From: JAJAZB01 sp965249815
GTDB taxonomy: Bacteria; Bacteroidota; Bacteroidia; Cytophagales; Spirosomataceae
NCBI GenBank assembly: GCA_965249815.1
Contig: CBDFMV010000003.1
Coordinates: 496,001 to 560,000 of the forward strand
DNA: 64,000 nt
Reading direction: 5' to 3'
A program made the position numbers and the translations under genes. The notes beneath the pieces are model-generated. The model saw only the letters and a list, made by a program, of their open reading frames with translations. It made no database searches and was not told the origin of the DNA. Positions 1 through 8,649 of this stretch are shown piece by piece. The stretch's first letter is position 1. Each line of letters starts with the position of its first letter.

Positions 1-220
1 CGAGCGTGAGGGCAAAGTTGAGGATGTCTTGCAGGGCAGTGCTGGGTGTTTGGCCGTAGGCTTTGTTGAGCATTGAGCCAAACGCCACCGGCACGGCGGC
101 GGCGGCCAGCTTGCCGCTCAGCCGGGCAAACCGGCGCATCACCACCCGGCGCGTATCGAGGCGCTCGTACACCTCCGGGTCTTCCTGCCGAATCAGTTCG
201 AGGATATTCAGTACGTTCAT
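1..220 (-). CDS. Ferritin-like domain protein, N-terminal part (runs off the window)
   Basis: The reverse strand opens with ATG at 220 and stays open to the window edge, so only the first 73 codons are visible. The N-terminus reads MNVLNILELIRQEDPEVYER and is followed by a short arginine-rich stretch and an Ala-rich hydrophobic segment, consistent with an exported protein. It lies 87 nt downstream of another ferritin-like gene in the same direction. Tandem pairs of such secreted ferritin-like proteins are common in Bacteroidota. The ferritin assignment rests mainly on this pairing, because the helical core is outside the window. Confidence 0.55.
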   Translation of the reverse strand, partial: MNVLNILELIRQEDPEVYERLDTRRVVMRRFARLSGKLAAAAVPVAFGSMLNKAYGQTPSTALQDILNFALTL

Positions 221-246
221 GGATATACGAGGTTTTGCGTTATCAG

Positions 247-307
247 TTTCCGGTTTTCAGTTTCCAGTTAATTCAACTGTGAACTGCCAACTGTCCACTG
301 CCAACTA
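247..307. repeat. Short-word intergenic repeat (CAGTT/AACTG units)
   Basis: The 87-nt gap between the two ferritin-like genes is made of reiterated words such as cagtttccagtt, caactgtgaactgcc and aactgtccactgcc. The same word family forms a perfect hairpin at 27597-27675. Here the copy is degenerate and folds only partly. Confidence 0.55.
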
Positions 308-1033
308 TTATTTGGGCAGGCTGCTGAAGTCGATTTTGGTTTTGACAAACGCCGAGGCCGCCTGCAACACCGTCGCGGGGTCTTTGGCCATGTCGAGGCC
401 GTTGGCGTCCACCGCCGTGCTGTCGGCGAAGGTGCCGTTGCTGAGCAAATTGCGGATGTAGGCGGCGTGCCGCGCTTCAACCGACACGATTTTCCCGGCC
501 AGTGTCAGGTAGGCCGGCGTGGTGATGAGCTTGCCCGCCCCGTTGTAGGCCGCCACCCCGAGGTCTTCGAAGGTCTTGGCGGCGTTAAGCACGCTGGCGC
601 GGTCAGAGAAGTTGATGCCGCTGAGGTTAAACTCCAGGTTTTCGATGGCGTTTTCGCCCAGGGCTTTCCGGAAAAATTCGCGGTGAATCACCTCGTGGTC
701 GCGGATGTCGGTCAGCAGGGCCGTTTCAGCCGCCGTGATGCCCGAGTACTGGGTCTGAATCACCTGGGTGTAAAACGCCGCCTCGAGCTGTTCGAGCGCG
801 TAGGCGTAGTTGAGAATGCCCACGTCGCCCGCGCCGAGGTTGACGCCCAGGCCAGCGGGGGGCTGGTTGTCATCGTCTTTTTTGCAGGCGGCCAGCAGCA
901 CGGAAGTCGCCGCTGCCGAAGCCCCCGCCGTGCGCAGAAAAGTACGCCGGTTCAGGGTGCGGGGCGCTGCCTGGCGGGTTAGCCAGTCGTCAGCCTGGCC
1001 CGGTTGCGGCTCAGTACCCGTGTAGAGTTTCAT
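308..1033 (-). CDS. Secreted ferritin-like domain protein with Tat-type signal
   Basis: This 241-residue protein has a twin-arginine-like signal (NRRTFLRTAGASAAATSVLL at about 28-47) ending in AACKKDDD, so it may be a Tat-exported lipoprotein. The mature part looks like the Ferritin_2/DUF4439-type four-helix bundle seen in bacterial stress proteins: helices carry EQLEAAFYTQ, DHEVIHREFFRKAL and SVEARHAAYIRNLL, and the repeated E and H positions are plausible metal ligands. It is probably co-transcribed with the partial ferritin-like gene downstream. The true metal or substrate is not known. Confidence 0.75.
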   Translation of the reverse strand: MKLYTGTEPQPGQADDWLTRQAAPRTLNRRTFLRTAGASAAATSVLLAACKKDDDNQPPAGLGVNLGAGDVGILNYAYALEQLEAAFYTQVIQTQYSGITAAETALLTDIRDHEVIHREFFRKALGENAIENLEFNLSGINFSDRASVLNAAKTFEDLGVAAYNGAGKLITTPAYLTLAGKIVSVEARHAAYIRNLLSNGTFADSTAVDANGLDMAKDPATVLQAASAFVKTKIDFSSLPK

Positions 1034-1342
1034 ACGTAAACGTGATTTTGGTTGATGGATGATTCAGTTTCAGGCGTGTCCCATCGTCGGGGGGCAAATT
1101 GCAAAAAATTTATGCCAATCGCGCACCTTGCGGGCGGTTTCGTTGCGGATTGTTTGAACCCGGCCGGATTGACCTGGCCTGGAATTCGTCCGAAAGCGGG
1201 TCGGCAGGTGGCCGGGGCTTAACCTCTTTTAACACCAACGGCATATCTTTTGCCGGTTGGCCCGGCGTTATGCGAACCAAACCGCGTCGGCGCGGTTCGT
1301 GAACGGACGTTTCAACCCGATTTTTTCAACCGATTCTTTTTC
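1034..1342. other. Intergenic region between divergent genes
   Basis: This 309-nt gap separates the leftward ferritin-like gene from the rightward LEA-type lipoprotein gene and must hold both promoters. No clean TAnnTTTG box is visible; gcatatcttttgcc near 1240 is one base off on the plus strand. A small imperfect hairpin (cgaacc...ggttcg) sits at about 1273-1299. No gene is supported here. Confidence 0.4.
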
Positions 1343-1963
1343 ATGAAAAACCTGATTTTTGCCCTGACGGCCACCGTGGCCGTGCTGTGTTCCGCCTGCG
1401 GCGTCAACCGGCAGCTTGCCGAAGCCAAAGCCCTCGGCGACTGCAAATTCAACCTCACTTCCGCCGACAGCATTTCCCTGGCGGGCCTCGACGTGCGGCA
1501 ATTTCGCAACCTCAACGAGTTGGATTTGGCCAAGTACCCCCAAATCGGCCTGGCCCTGCTGCGCCGCAACGTGCCCCTCAACGCCCGGCTGAACCTTCAA
1601 ATCGAGAATCCGACCAACCGGCAAGCGGGCATTAACCAACTGGAATACAAGGTGCTGCTGAAAGGAAACGAGTTGTTCAACGGTTTTCTCAACCAGCGCA
1701 TCGAAGTGGCTCCCGGCGGCGGACGCGTCACGGTGCCCATCCGCCTGAGCGCCAACGCCTACAGCCTGCTCACCGACGACAAAACCCGCGAGGCCTTCGT
1801 GGAACTGGTGCGCAACCTGGCCGGGGCGCAAACCACCAAAGCCTCGCGGGTGACGATCAAAATCAAGCCCACGCTGGCCCTGGGCAACAAAGCCATCAAT
1901 TACCCCGGCTACATCACCATCGACCAGGACGTGACGAACAAGTTGCTGCTGGGAGGGAATTAA
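1343..1963 (+). CDS. LEA type 2 family (WHy-like) lipoprotein
   Basis: The ATG at 1343 is chosen because it starts a clear lipoprotein signal (MKNLIFALTATVAVLCSAC, lipidated Cys19). The 206-residue product then reads LNARLNLQIENPTNRQAGIN, the hallmark of the water-stress/LEA14 beta-sandwich: a middle-domain phrase on 'bonds with nature of N-P' followed by alternating strands ending in GYITIDQDV. Such lipoproteins are common in Bacteroidota and have no established enzymatic role. It stands alone; the next gene is on the other strand. Confidence 0.7.
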   Translation: MKNLIFALTATVAVLCSACGVNRQLAEAKALGDCKFNLTSADSISLAGLDVRQFRNLNELDLAKYPQIGLALLRRNVPLNARLNLQIENPTNRQAGINQLEYKVLLKGNELFNGFLNQRIEVAPGGGRVTVPIRLSANAYSLLTDDKTREAFVELVRNLAGAQTTKASRVTIKIKPTLALGNKAINYPGYITIDQDVTNKLLLGGN

Positions 1964-1975
1964 ATCATCCCCAGC

Positions 1976-2082
1976 GCGTCATTGCGAGGAACGAAGCAAT
2001 CTGTTTCCACCAGCCAAAGTAGTTTTCTGCAAACTTCTTTGGTGACCATCAACAGATTGCTTTGCTGCGCTCGCAATGACGC
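1976..2082. repeat. Imperfect inverted repeat with gcgtcattgcgag ends
   Basis: Arms 1976-2006 and 2051-2082 carry gcgtcattgcgag...gaagcaatctgtt and its near reverse complement aacagattgc...cgcaatgacgc; the centre contains a second small stem (ccaaag/ctttgg). It lies between the convergent LEA-type and SDR genes, so it may serve as a bidirectional terminator. This word family is widespread between genes in Bacteroidota. Confidence 0.7.
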
Positions 2083-2101
2083 AACAGGGAGGCTCTTTTC
2101 T

Positions 2102-2941
2102 TCAAAAATCCACTGACCGGGTCACCGGCTCCCACTCGGTGAGGAGTTTCTGGAAGGCCTCCAGCTTGGTGCGGACGCGTTGCAGACCTGCGTTTCCCAA
2201 TACCAGCCGCAACGGCGGATTTTCGGAATCGACCAACGCCACAATGGCCTTCGCGCCTTTCACCGGGTCGCCGGGCTGGGTGCCGGTCAGGGATGAAAAC
2301 ATTCGTTTCGTCTGGCCCGCCGTGGCGTCGTAGGCGGCAAGGTTCTTCGTCAGTTTCATCGACGTTCCGGCAAACTGGGTACGAAACGCCCCTGGTTCGA
2401 CAATCGTCACCCGGATGCCCATCGGCGCGACTTCGAGAGCCAGCGCCTCGAAGATTCCTTCCAGGGCGTACTTGGAACCGTTGTACAACCCCATGCCCGG
2501 CGTGCTGACCAGCCCGGCCACGCTCGAAATCGTGAGGATAAAGCCGCCGCCCTGCTGGCGCAGAAACGGCAGTACTTCGCGCGTCAGGCGGAGGGTGCCG
2601 AACACGTTGGTGTCAAACTGCTCCCGCACTTCCTCGTCGCTGGCTTCTTCCACAGCCCCAGTCAGGCCGTAGCCCGCGTTGTTGACGAGCACGTCGATGC
2701 GGCCAAACTCGCGGATGGTGGCCCGTACCACGCGGCTGACGTTCTCGGCGTGGGTGATGTCGAGTTGGAGCGAGAGTAGTTGGCCTTCAAACTGGGGCTT
2801 CAGGTCGGCGAGGTTGTCGAGGCGGCGGGCAGTGGCCACGAGCGAATCGCCGCGCTGGAGTACGGCACGGGCGATTTCGAGGCCGAAACCCGTGGAGCAA
2901 CCCGTGACAAGCCAGACTTTTTTATCGGGGGAAGTTTGCAT
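2102..2941 (-). CDS. SDR family NAD(P)-dependent oxidoreductase
   Basis: The 279-residue product is a classical short-chain dehydrogenase. The Rossmann motif TGCSTGFG is at about 13-20, the NNAGYG motif follows strand four, and the catalytic pair is YNGSK with a preceding serine in ILTISSVAG. The ATG at 2941 (MQTSPDKKVWLVTG) fits the family length; the reading frame stays open further upstream but that part runs into the neighbouring gene. It is likely an oxidoreductase of the 'oxidoreductase/SDR' type acting on a small alcohol or ketone; the substrate cannot be told. It follows the TIGR01777-type gene in the same direction with an 86-nt gap that contains a strong hairpin. Confidence 0.88.
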   Translation of the reverse strand: MQTSPDKKVWLVTGCSTGFGLEIARAVLQRGDSLVATARRLDNLADLKPQFEGQLLSLQLDITHAENVSRVVRATIREFGRIDVLVNNAGYGLTGAVEEASDEEVREQFDTNVFGTLRLTREVLPFLRQQGGGFILTISSVAGLVSTPGMGLYNGSKYALEGIFEALALEVAPMGIRVTIVEPGAFRTQFAGTSMKLTKNLAAYDATAGQTKRMFSSLTGTQPGDPVKGAKAIVALVDSENPPLRLVLGNAGLQRVRTKLEAFQKLLTEWEPVTRSVDF

Positions 2942-2951
2942 GATTGACAAC

Positions 2952-3017
2952 GTGCCGCCGGTCTCCGTGGCACGTTTTAGCGATTGTTCGTCTCCGTGCC
3001 ACGGAGACCGGTGGCAC
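2952..3017. repeat. 23-bp inverted repeat (gtgccgccggtctccgtggc)
   Basis: Arms 2952-2974 and 2995-3017 match at 22 of 23 positions around a 20-nt loop. The hairpin lies after the stop of the TIGR01777-type gene and before the SDR start, where it could end or attenuate the leftward transcript. Confidence 0.75.
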
Positions 3018-3027
3018 GGAACGGGTT

Positions 3028-3954
3028 TTATTTTTTCAACAAGTCGTCCAGCGCTGACTTTAGTTCGGGAAATTGATACTGAAAATCCGTTTCCAGCCGG
3101 ATGCGCTGGTTGAGCACGTAACTGCCACCGGTGACGACCACGGCCATTTCGCCGAACCACGCCCGCAGTCCCCATTCCGGCACGTGCGGCAACCAGAGTG
3201 GCCGGTGCAGCACGGCGGCGGCCGTTTTGGTCAGTTCCTCGTTCGTGACCGGGTGCGGTCCCACGGCGTTGTAGGCCCCCGACCAGGTTTCGTTTTCCAT
3301 CGCTTCGATGAAGAGCCGGCACACGTCGTCGAGGTGGATCCAGCTTTGAAATTGCTTGCCCGACCCCAGCGGTGCGCCGATGCCGTAGCGAACCGGGGCC
3401 ACGATTTTGGCCAGCGCCCCGCCTTTTTCGCTCAACACCACGCCCAGGCGAAGTTTCACGGTGCGGATGCCCAGCGCGGCCACGCGGTCGGCGGCGGCTT
3501 CCCAGGCTACGCACACCTCAGCCAGGAAATCCAGCCCCGGCGTGTACTGCTCCGACATCCACTCCGCGCCCGTGTCGGCCCCGTAGTAGCCAATGGCCGA
3601 CGCCGACACGAACGAGGCGGGCCGGTGGTCCAGTTCTCCGAGCGTGTCGGCCAGCAGGCGGGCGCTTTCGGTGCGGCTTTCCAGCACTTCTTTTTTGCGT
3701 TCGTCGGTCCAGCGGGCGTCGGCGATGCCCGCCCCGGCCAGGTGAATGAGGTGGTCGGCAGTGCGCAACGCCTGCTCGTCGATTTGGCCGCGCTTCACGT
3801 CCCAGCGGTAGGTTTTCACGCCGGGCGGAATCCTGTCCTGCCCGGTTTCGCCGCGCACGAGGTAGGCCACGGCGTAGCCTTTCTGTTGCAAAAGTCCGGT
3901 GAGCCGGGTGCCGACGAGGCCCGTGCCGCCGGTGAGGAGAACGATTTTTGGCAT
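3028..3954 (-). CDS. TIGR01777 family (YfcH-like) nucleotide-sugar epimerase-like protein
   Basis: This 308-residue protein starts MPKIVLLTGGTGLVGTRLTG, an extended-SDR Rossmann motif, and carries the family phrases HLAGAGIADARWTDERKKEV, SASAIGYYG and FQSWIHLDDV, and ends with a DUF1731-like C-terminal segment (VPEWGLRAWFGEMA...VLNQRIRLETDF). The family is an NAD(P)-binding epimerase relative with no settled substrate. The ATG at 3954 begins the Rossmann strand directly. The gene is divergent from the acyltransferase gene across about 150 nt. Confidence 0.88.
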   Translation of the reverse strand: MPKIVLLTGGTGLVGTRLTGLLQQKGYAVAYLVRGETGQDRIPPGVKTYRWDVKRGQIDEQALRTADHLIHLAGAGIADARWTDERKKEVLESRTESARLLADTLGELDHRPASFVSASAIGYYGADTGAEWMSEQYTPGLDFLAEVCVAWEAAADRVAALGIRTVKLRLGVVLSEKGGALAKIVAPVRYGIGAPLGSGKQFQSWIHLDDVCRLFIEAMENETWSGAYNAVGPHPVTNEELTKTAAAVLHRPLWLPHVPEWGLRAWFGEMAVVVTGGSYVLNQRIRLETDFQYQFPELKSALDDLLKK

Positions 3955-4046
3955 TGCGGAATGGTGACTGCGGAGTAGGCCGAACCCGATGGATGAGCAC
4001 GAAAACCCACCCCACCCGTTGCTTAACCCCCGACGGCAGCCTTCGG

Positions 4047-4079
4047 TTTGAGGGCCGCACCCCAAAATTTCTATCTTTG
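4047..4079 (+). promoter_or_regulatory. Bacteroidota-type promoter of the acyltransferase gene
   Basis: A TTG at 4047-4049 and the box TATCTTTG at 4072-4079 match the TTG/TAnnTTTG promoter of this phylum with about 22 nt between them. The predicted start of transcription is near 4086, which makes the ATG at 4111 more likely to be used than the one at 4087. Confidence 0.6.
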
Positions 4080-4110
4080 GCCGCCGATGAGGCGTTTTCC
4101 GACCGTGGGC

Positions 4111-4920
4111 ATGAAAAGACTGTTGCGAAAATTTTTTGAAATGGCCGACGTGTACGGCTTTTTTGAACGCGACCCGTTCGGCAACATCCTGTTTATCAAA
4201 CGCATCCTCATGGCCGTGCTGGGCACCCTGACGTACGGAAGGCTCAACCTGACCAACAAGCTGCACATCGAAGGCACCGAACACCTCGACGGTCTCCCGC
4301 CGCAGGGCGTGCTGTTCCTGAGCAACCACCAGACGTATTTCATGGACGTCATCGCCATGTTTCACGTGTTTTTCAGCCTGAAGTGGGGCTTTCGCAACAC
4401 CATCGACTTCCCGATTTACCTGCTCGCGCCCCGGGCGCGGGTGTACTACGTGGCGGCCAGCGAAACGATGAAAGGCGGGCTGATTCCCCGCATTCTTTCG
4501 CAGGGCGGGGCCATTCTGGTGGAGCGTTCGTGGCGGGCCAGGGGCCAGGACGTGAAGCGCGAAGTGGACCTCTCGGCGAGCGAAAAAATCGACAAGGCCA
4601 TCAAATTTGGCTGGGTCGTGAGTTTCCCGCAGGGCACCACCAGCCCCTACGCGCCCATCCGCAAGGGCACGGCGCACCTCATCAAGTTGTCGAACCCCAT
4701 CGTGGTGCCGGTAGTGATCAACGGCTTCCGGCGGTCGTTCGACAAAAAAGGGCTTTTCCTGAAAAAACGCGGCACGCGCCTGTCGGTACGTTTCAAGGAA
4801 CCCATCCGCTTCGACCCAGGCTTGTCGGTCGAAGAAATCGTGGCCCAAATCGAGGATTTCATCGAGCAGGAAAAACCGGAGGGGAAACGGTGGTGGGTGG
4901 AGAAGAAAAAGGAGGCGTAA
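4111..4920 (+). CDS. 1-acyl-sn-glycerol-3-phosphate acyltransferase-like protein (PlsC family)
   Basis: The protein (269 residues from 4111; 277 from the ATG at 4087) has the PlsC fold signatures SNHQTYFMDV and FPQGTTSPYAP, standing for the HX4D and FPEGTRS motifs. The first motif here has five residues between His and Asp, and the second has Gln in place of Glu, so it belongs to a divergent subgroup. The role would be acyl transfer to a lysophospholipid or related acceptor at the inner membrane. The start at 4111 is favoured by the promoter position. The signal-peptide protein that follows starts 29 nt after the stop and may be co-transcribed. Confidence 0.82.
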   Translation: MKRLLRKFFEMADVYGFFERDPFGNILFIKRILMAVLGTLTYGRLNLTNKLHIEGTEHLDGLPPQGVLFLSNHQTYFMDVIAMFHVFFSLKWGFRNTIDFPIYLLAPRARVYYVAASETMKGGLIPRILSQGGAILVERSWRARGQDVKREVDLSASEKIDKAIKFGWVVSFPQGTTSPYAPIRKGTAHLIKLSNPIVVPVVINGFRRSFDKKGLFLKKRGTRLSVRFKEPIRFDPGLSVEEIVAQIEDFIEQEKPEGKRWWVEKKKEA

Positions 4921-4949
4921 CTTCCGCTCCGAAACAGTTCCTTTCCGCC

Positions 4950-5474
4950 ATGAAATTCCAGATTTCCGCGCTGCTCCTTGTATTCGTCCTTCAGACCCAC
5001 GCTCAGACCGCGCCGCTACCGCCCATCGAACGCAGTTATTCGTTCGGAGCGTGGTTAGTCAAGCACAACCTACGGGGCGACGTGTACCGGGTGGGTGAAC
5101 AGCGGTTCATCAGTCCCATCCGACTGAAACCCTTCATCGAAGCATCCGGCGATGCACAGGCCCTTGCAACGTTTGAGCAGTATCGTCGGAAACGCCGGGT
5201 TGGTACGTTGCTGGATGTAACCGGTGGCGCAGTATGCGCCACCGGGTCGGTCCTCCTGATGGCGGGGGCTTTCAGTGGCTTGTTCACTGGTCCCGGCTCA
5301 CCCCAGCGCCAGGAAAGCAATCGTTTCCTCCGCGCCGGAGTCTGGACTGTCGTCGGGGGGGCGGCTCTGGGAATTTCTGCCAAAATACCCCATCGCCGCG
5401 CCTACGAAATCCTTCACCTCAGCATCGACCAGTACAACGGCACTGTGGGTGTGCAGGTAACGAGGCCATTTTAA
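4950..5474 (+). CDS. Hypothetical secreted or membrane protein
   Basis: This 174-residue protein has a signal peptide (MKFQISALLLVFVLQTHAQT) and two hydrophobic Gly/Ala-rich segments, VTGGAVCATGSVLLMAGAFS and TVVGGAALGISA, which look like a helical hairpin in a membrane. The N-terminal half reads like a short extracytoplasmic domain (GDVYRVGEQRFISPIRLKPF). I do not recognise a family. Confidence 0.6.
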   Translation: MKFQISALLLVFVLQTHAQTAPLPPIERSYSFGAWLVKHNLRGDVYRVGEQRFISPIRLKPFIEASGDAQALATFEQYRRKRRVGTLLDVTGGAVCATGSVLLMAGAFSGLFTGPGSPQRQESNRFLRAGVWTVVGGAALGISAKIPHRRAYEILHLSIDQYNGTVGVQVTRPF

Positions 5475-5496
5475 CTTCATTTTCATGTGGGGAGTC

Positions 5497-5562
5497 TCCC
5501 GGAAATGGTTGAAATCGCCCTCGGCGTTGCGCACGGTTTTTTGTAAATTTACGGGATTCGCC
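5497..5562. repeat. 66-bp direct repeat, copy 1
   Basis: It aligns without gaps to 6523-6588, sharing tcccggaaat, ggcgtt and the core ggttttttgtaaatttac followed by ggattcgcc. Copy 2 lies just upstream of uvrB; this copy faces the same way but has no gene to drive, because the next gene is on the other strand. Confidence 0.8.
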
Positions 5563-5615
5563 AACCGGCCTTAATGCATGATCATGTCGAATTGATTTGC
5601 ATTCGTTTCATAGCA

Positions 5616-6464
5616 TCATAATACCAACCGCCGCCGCACCCGCCCCAACTGGCGCGTTACACCCACCTGCATCGTGGTTTTGGTAAAGGGCTGGCCGAGT
5701 TGCACGTACCCGGCCCAGCCGTCGGTTTCGTCCTGGTAGGCGAGCGTCACGTTGCTTACGTTGGCCCCAAGTTCGGTGAACCCTTCGGCAAACCGGGCGT
5801 AATTCCCGCCGGGCCGCCCCCAGAAATACCGCAGGCTCACCTGCGAGTGGCCGTCTTTCCAGCATAGTTCCGAACTCAGGCCGTACGTGACCAGCCACGC
5901 GTCGCGCACGACGACTTCGCGCAGCAACGGGCTTGGTCGGGGTTCGGTGGCCACGAAATCGGCCAGTTTCTGGCGAACGGTGGTGAGCGCGCCGTATTCG
6001 CGGCTCAGGGCCACGTCCAGGCCCGCGATGCGCCAGTCGAAGGACGGGTGCAGGGGCAGGGAAAAATTGGCCGCCGCCCGCAACCCCCACCCGTAGTAGC
6101 CGTACTGCCCCGCGAAGGAATTGACGTTTTGCTTTTGCAGGCTATCGTAGCGGGCAAAGGCCCGGTCGCCGAGGCGGTAGGTGCCGCCGTAGCCGAAGGC
6201 TCCGTAGGCCGCGCTGCTGTGCCGCCCCGTGTGCGCCCGGTGCAGCGCGACGAGGGCCGAGGCGTTGACGTCGTTGCCCTGCGAGGAAAACCCGCGCCCG
6301 AGGTTCAGGCCGCCCGACAGATACGTGGCCGATGCGCCCGCCGCGCCGTCGCGGTAGGCGGGCCGGGACAGGTAGGTGATGTCGTTGCCAAACAGCCCCG
6401 CGCCGAGGCGGTGGGCGCAACCCGACAAAACGCAGAGGACGAGCAGGGCGGCGGCGAGTTTCAT
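5616..6464 (-). CDS. Hypothetical lipoprotein, possibly outer-membrane beta-barrel
   Basis: The 282-residue product starts with a lipoprotein signal (MKLAAALLVLCVLSGCAH, Cys16). The rest is rich in alternating aromatic and small residues (AAYGAFGYGGTYRLG, GQYGYYGWGLRAAANFSL, SQVSLRYFWG) and ends in strand-like VGVTRQLGRVRRRLVL, the pattern of an outer-membrane barrel or surface-associated beta protein. No family is recognised. It is bracketed by the two copies of a 66-bp direct repeat. Confidence 0.65.
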   Translation of the reverse strand: MKLAAALLVLCVLSGCAHRLGAGLFGNDITYLSRPAYRDGAAGASATYLSGGLNLGRGFSSQGNDVNASALVALHRAHTGRHSSAAYGAFGYGGTYRLGDRAFARYDSLQKQNVNSFAGQYGYYGWGLRAAANFSLPLHPSFDWRIAGLDVALSREYGALTTVRQKLADFVATEPRPSPLLREVVVRDAWLVTYGLSSELCWKDGHSQVSLRYFWGRPGGNYARFAEGFTELGANVSNVTLAYQDETDGWAGYVQLGQPFTKTTMQVGVTRQLGRVRRRLVL

Positions 6465-6522
6465 GGCAGCAGGTTGTTTGAACCGAAAACTTCGTTTTTT
6501 TCCGGGAAGAAACAACCGGTTT

Positions 6523-6588
6523 TCCCGGAAATCTTTGAATCCGCCCGAGGCGTTCAGGCCGGTTTTTTGTAAATTTACCGGATTCGCC
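6523..6588. repeat. 66-bp direct repeat, copy 2 (uvrB upstream region)
   Basis: It is the partner of 5497-5562. It ends 33 nt before the uvrB start and contains ttttttgtaaatttacc, which may act as the uvrB promoter, although it is not a perfect TAnnTTTG box. Confidence 0.75.
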
Positions 6589-6621
6589 CCGGGCGGTTTG
6601 AACCGCTCATTCCAACACTTC

Positions 6622-8649
6622 ATGAACTTCGAGCTAACCTCCGAATACCAACCCACCGGCGACCAGCCCCAGGCCATTGCCCAACTCGTCGAAGGCATCC
6701 AGAACGGCGAACCAGCCCAGGTGCTGCTGGGCGTGACGGGTTCCGGGAAAACCTTCACCGTTGCCAACGTCGTCGCTCAATTGAACCGCCCCACGCTGGT
6801 GCTGAGCCACAACAAAACCCTCGCGGCGCAGTTGTACGGCGAGTTCAGGCAGTTTTTCCCCAACAATTCCGTCGAGTACTTCATCAGTTACTACGACTAC
6901 TACCAACCCGAGGCGTACATCGCCACGACCAACACGTACATCGAAAAAGACCTGGCCATCAACCAGGAAATCGAAAAACTGCGCCTCGCCACCACCTCCG
7001 CGCTCATGTCGGGGCGGCGCGACGTGATTGTCATCGCCTCAGTCTCGTGCATTTACGGCATGGGCAATCCGGAGGAATTCCGCAAAAGCATCCTGCGTGT
7101 GGGCGTCGGCGAGGTGATTTCGCGCAACCAGTTTTTGTACCGGCTGGTCGAAATCCTCTACGCCCGCACCGAGGTGGAATTCAACCGGGGCACGTTCCGG
7201 GTGAAGGGCGACACGGTGGACATCCACCTGCCCTACGCCGACTTCGGCTACCGCGTGATTTTCTTCGGCGACGAAGTGGAGGCCATCCAGCGCATCGACC
7301 CGCAAACGGGCAAGAAGCTTTCGGACGAAAGCATGGTCAGCATTTTCCCGGCCAACCTCTTCGTGACGGGCCGCGACGTGCTGATGGGGGCCATCAATGA
7401 AATTCAGGACGACCTCGTTTCGCAAATCAAGTACTTTGAGGGCGATTTGCGCCTCCAGGAAGCCGACCGCATCAAGCAGCGCACCGAATTTGACATGGAA
7501 ATGATGCGCGAACTCGGCTACTGCTCGGGCATCGAAAACTACTCGCGCTACTTCGACCACCGGTTGCCGGGTCAGCGGCCGTTCTGCCTGCTCGATTTTT
7601 TCCCTGACGATTACCTGCTCATCGTGGACGAAAGCCACGCCACCATGCCGCAAATCCGGGCGATGTGGGGCGGCGACCGTTCGCGCAAAACCGCGCTGGT
7701 GGACTACGGTTTCCGCCTGCCCAGCGCCCTCGACAACCGCCCGCTCACGTTTCAGGAATTCGAGGGCCTGGCCGGGCAGACGGTGTTTGTGAGCGCCACG
7801 CCGTCGGACTACGAACTGCGCCGGAGCGAGGGCGTGGTGGTCGAGCAAATTATCCGCCCGACGGGCCTGCTCGACCCCGAAATCGAAGTGCGGCCCAGCC
7901 TCAACCAGATCGACGACCTCCTGGAGGAAATCCACGGCCGGGTGGAACACCACGAGCGGGTGCTCGTGACCACGCTCACCAAACGCATGGCCGAAGAACT
8001 GAGCAAATACCTCGACCGCGTGGGTGTGAAGTGCCGGTACATCCACTCGGAAGTGAAAACGCTCGAACGGGTGGAAATCCTGCGCGAACTCCGCCTCGGC
8101 GTGTTCGACGTGCTGGTGGGCGTCAACCTGCTCCGCGAAGGGCTGGATTTGCCCGAAGTGTCGCTCGTGGCCATCATGGATGCCGACAAGGAAGGTTTCC
8201 TGCGCGACATTCGCTCGCTCATCCAGACGATTGGCCGCGCCGCCCGCAACGACCGGGGCAAGGTGCTCATGTACGCCGACCGGATGACGGGTTCGATGCA
8301 GAAAGCCATCGACGAAACCAACCGCCGCCGCACGATTCAGATGGAGTACAACGAAGCCCACGGCATCACGCCGAAGACGATTCTGCGCTCGCGCGAGGCC
8401 ATTCTGGAACAAACCAGCATCGCCGACATGATGGGCAAGCCGAGCCGCCCGAGCTATTACTCCGAAACCGAACACCTCCAGCTCGCCGCCGACCCCGTGA
8501 CCCAGTACATGACCAAAGACCAGCTTGCCCAGCAGGTGAAACGCCTCGAATCGGAGATGGAACGCGCCGCGAAAGACCTCGATTTTCTGGTGGCCGCACG
8601 CCTGCGGGATGAGATGCTGGCGTTGAGAAAGCGGGTGGAATTACAATGA
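6622..8649 (+). CDS. uvrB: Excinuclease ABC subunit B
   Basis: This 675-residue protein is UvrB, the damage-verifying helicase-like subunit that receives DNA from UvrA and recruits UvrC in nucleotide excision repair. Visible signatures are Walker A GVTGSGKTFT (about 37-46), the beta-hairpin YYDYYQPEAYI that inserts between strands, the DESH Walker B, the helicase motif IGRAARN, and the C-terminal UVR helix-hairpin (VKRLESEMERAAKDLDFLVA). The length is normal for the family. The ATG at 6622 (MNFELTSEYQPTGDQPQAI) matches the conserved N-terminus. It is monocistronic. Confidence 0.98.
   Translation: MNFELTSEYQPTGDQPQAIAQLVEGIQNGEPAQVLLGVTGSGKTFTVANVVAQLNRPTLVLSHNKTLAAQLYGEFRQFFPNNSVEYFISYYDYYQPEAYIATTNTYIEKDLAINQEIEKLRLATTSALMSGRRDVIVIASVSCIYGMGNPEEFRKSILRVGVGEVISRNQFLYRLVEILYARTEVEFNRGTFRVKGDTVDIHLPYADFGYRVIFFGDEVEAIQRIDPQTGKKLSDESMVSIFPANLFVTGRDVLMGAINEIQDDLVSQIKYFEGDLRLQEADRIKQRTEFDMEMMRELGYCSGIENYSRYFDHRLPGQRPFCLLDFFPDDYLLIVDESHATMPQIRAMWGGDRSRKTALVDYGFRLPSALDNRPLTFQEFEGLAGQTVFVSATPSDYELRRSEGVVVEQIIRPTGLLDPEIEVRPSLNQIDDLLEEIHGRVEHHERVLVTTLTKRMAEELSKYLDRVGVKCRYIHSEVKTLERVEILRELRLGVFDVLVGVNLLREGLDLPEVSLVAIMDADKEGFLRDIRSLIQTIGRAARNDRGKVLMYADRMTGSMQKAIDETNRRRTIQMEYNEAHGITPKTILRSREAILEQTSIADMMGKPSRPSYYSETEHLQLAADPVTQYMTKDQLAQQVKRLESEMERAAKDLDFLVAARLRDEMLALRKRVELQ

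Noticed and set aside
7039..8475. A 478-codon open frame on the reverse strand
   Set aside because: It is antisense to uvrB and is rich in His, Ala and Val as expected for a shadow frame.
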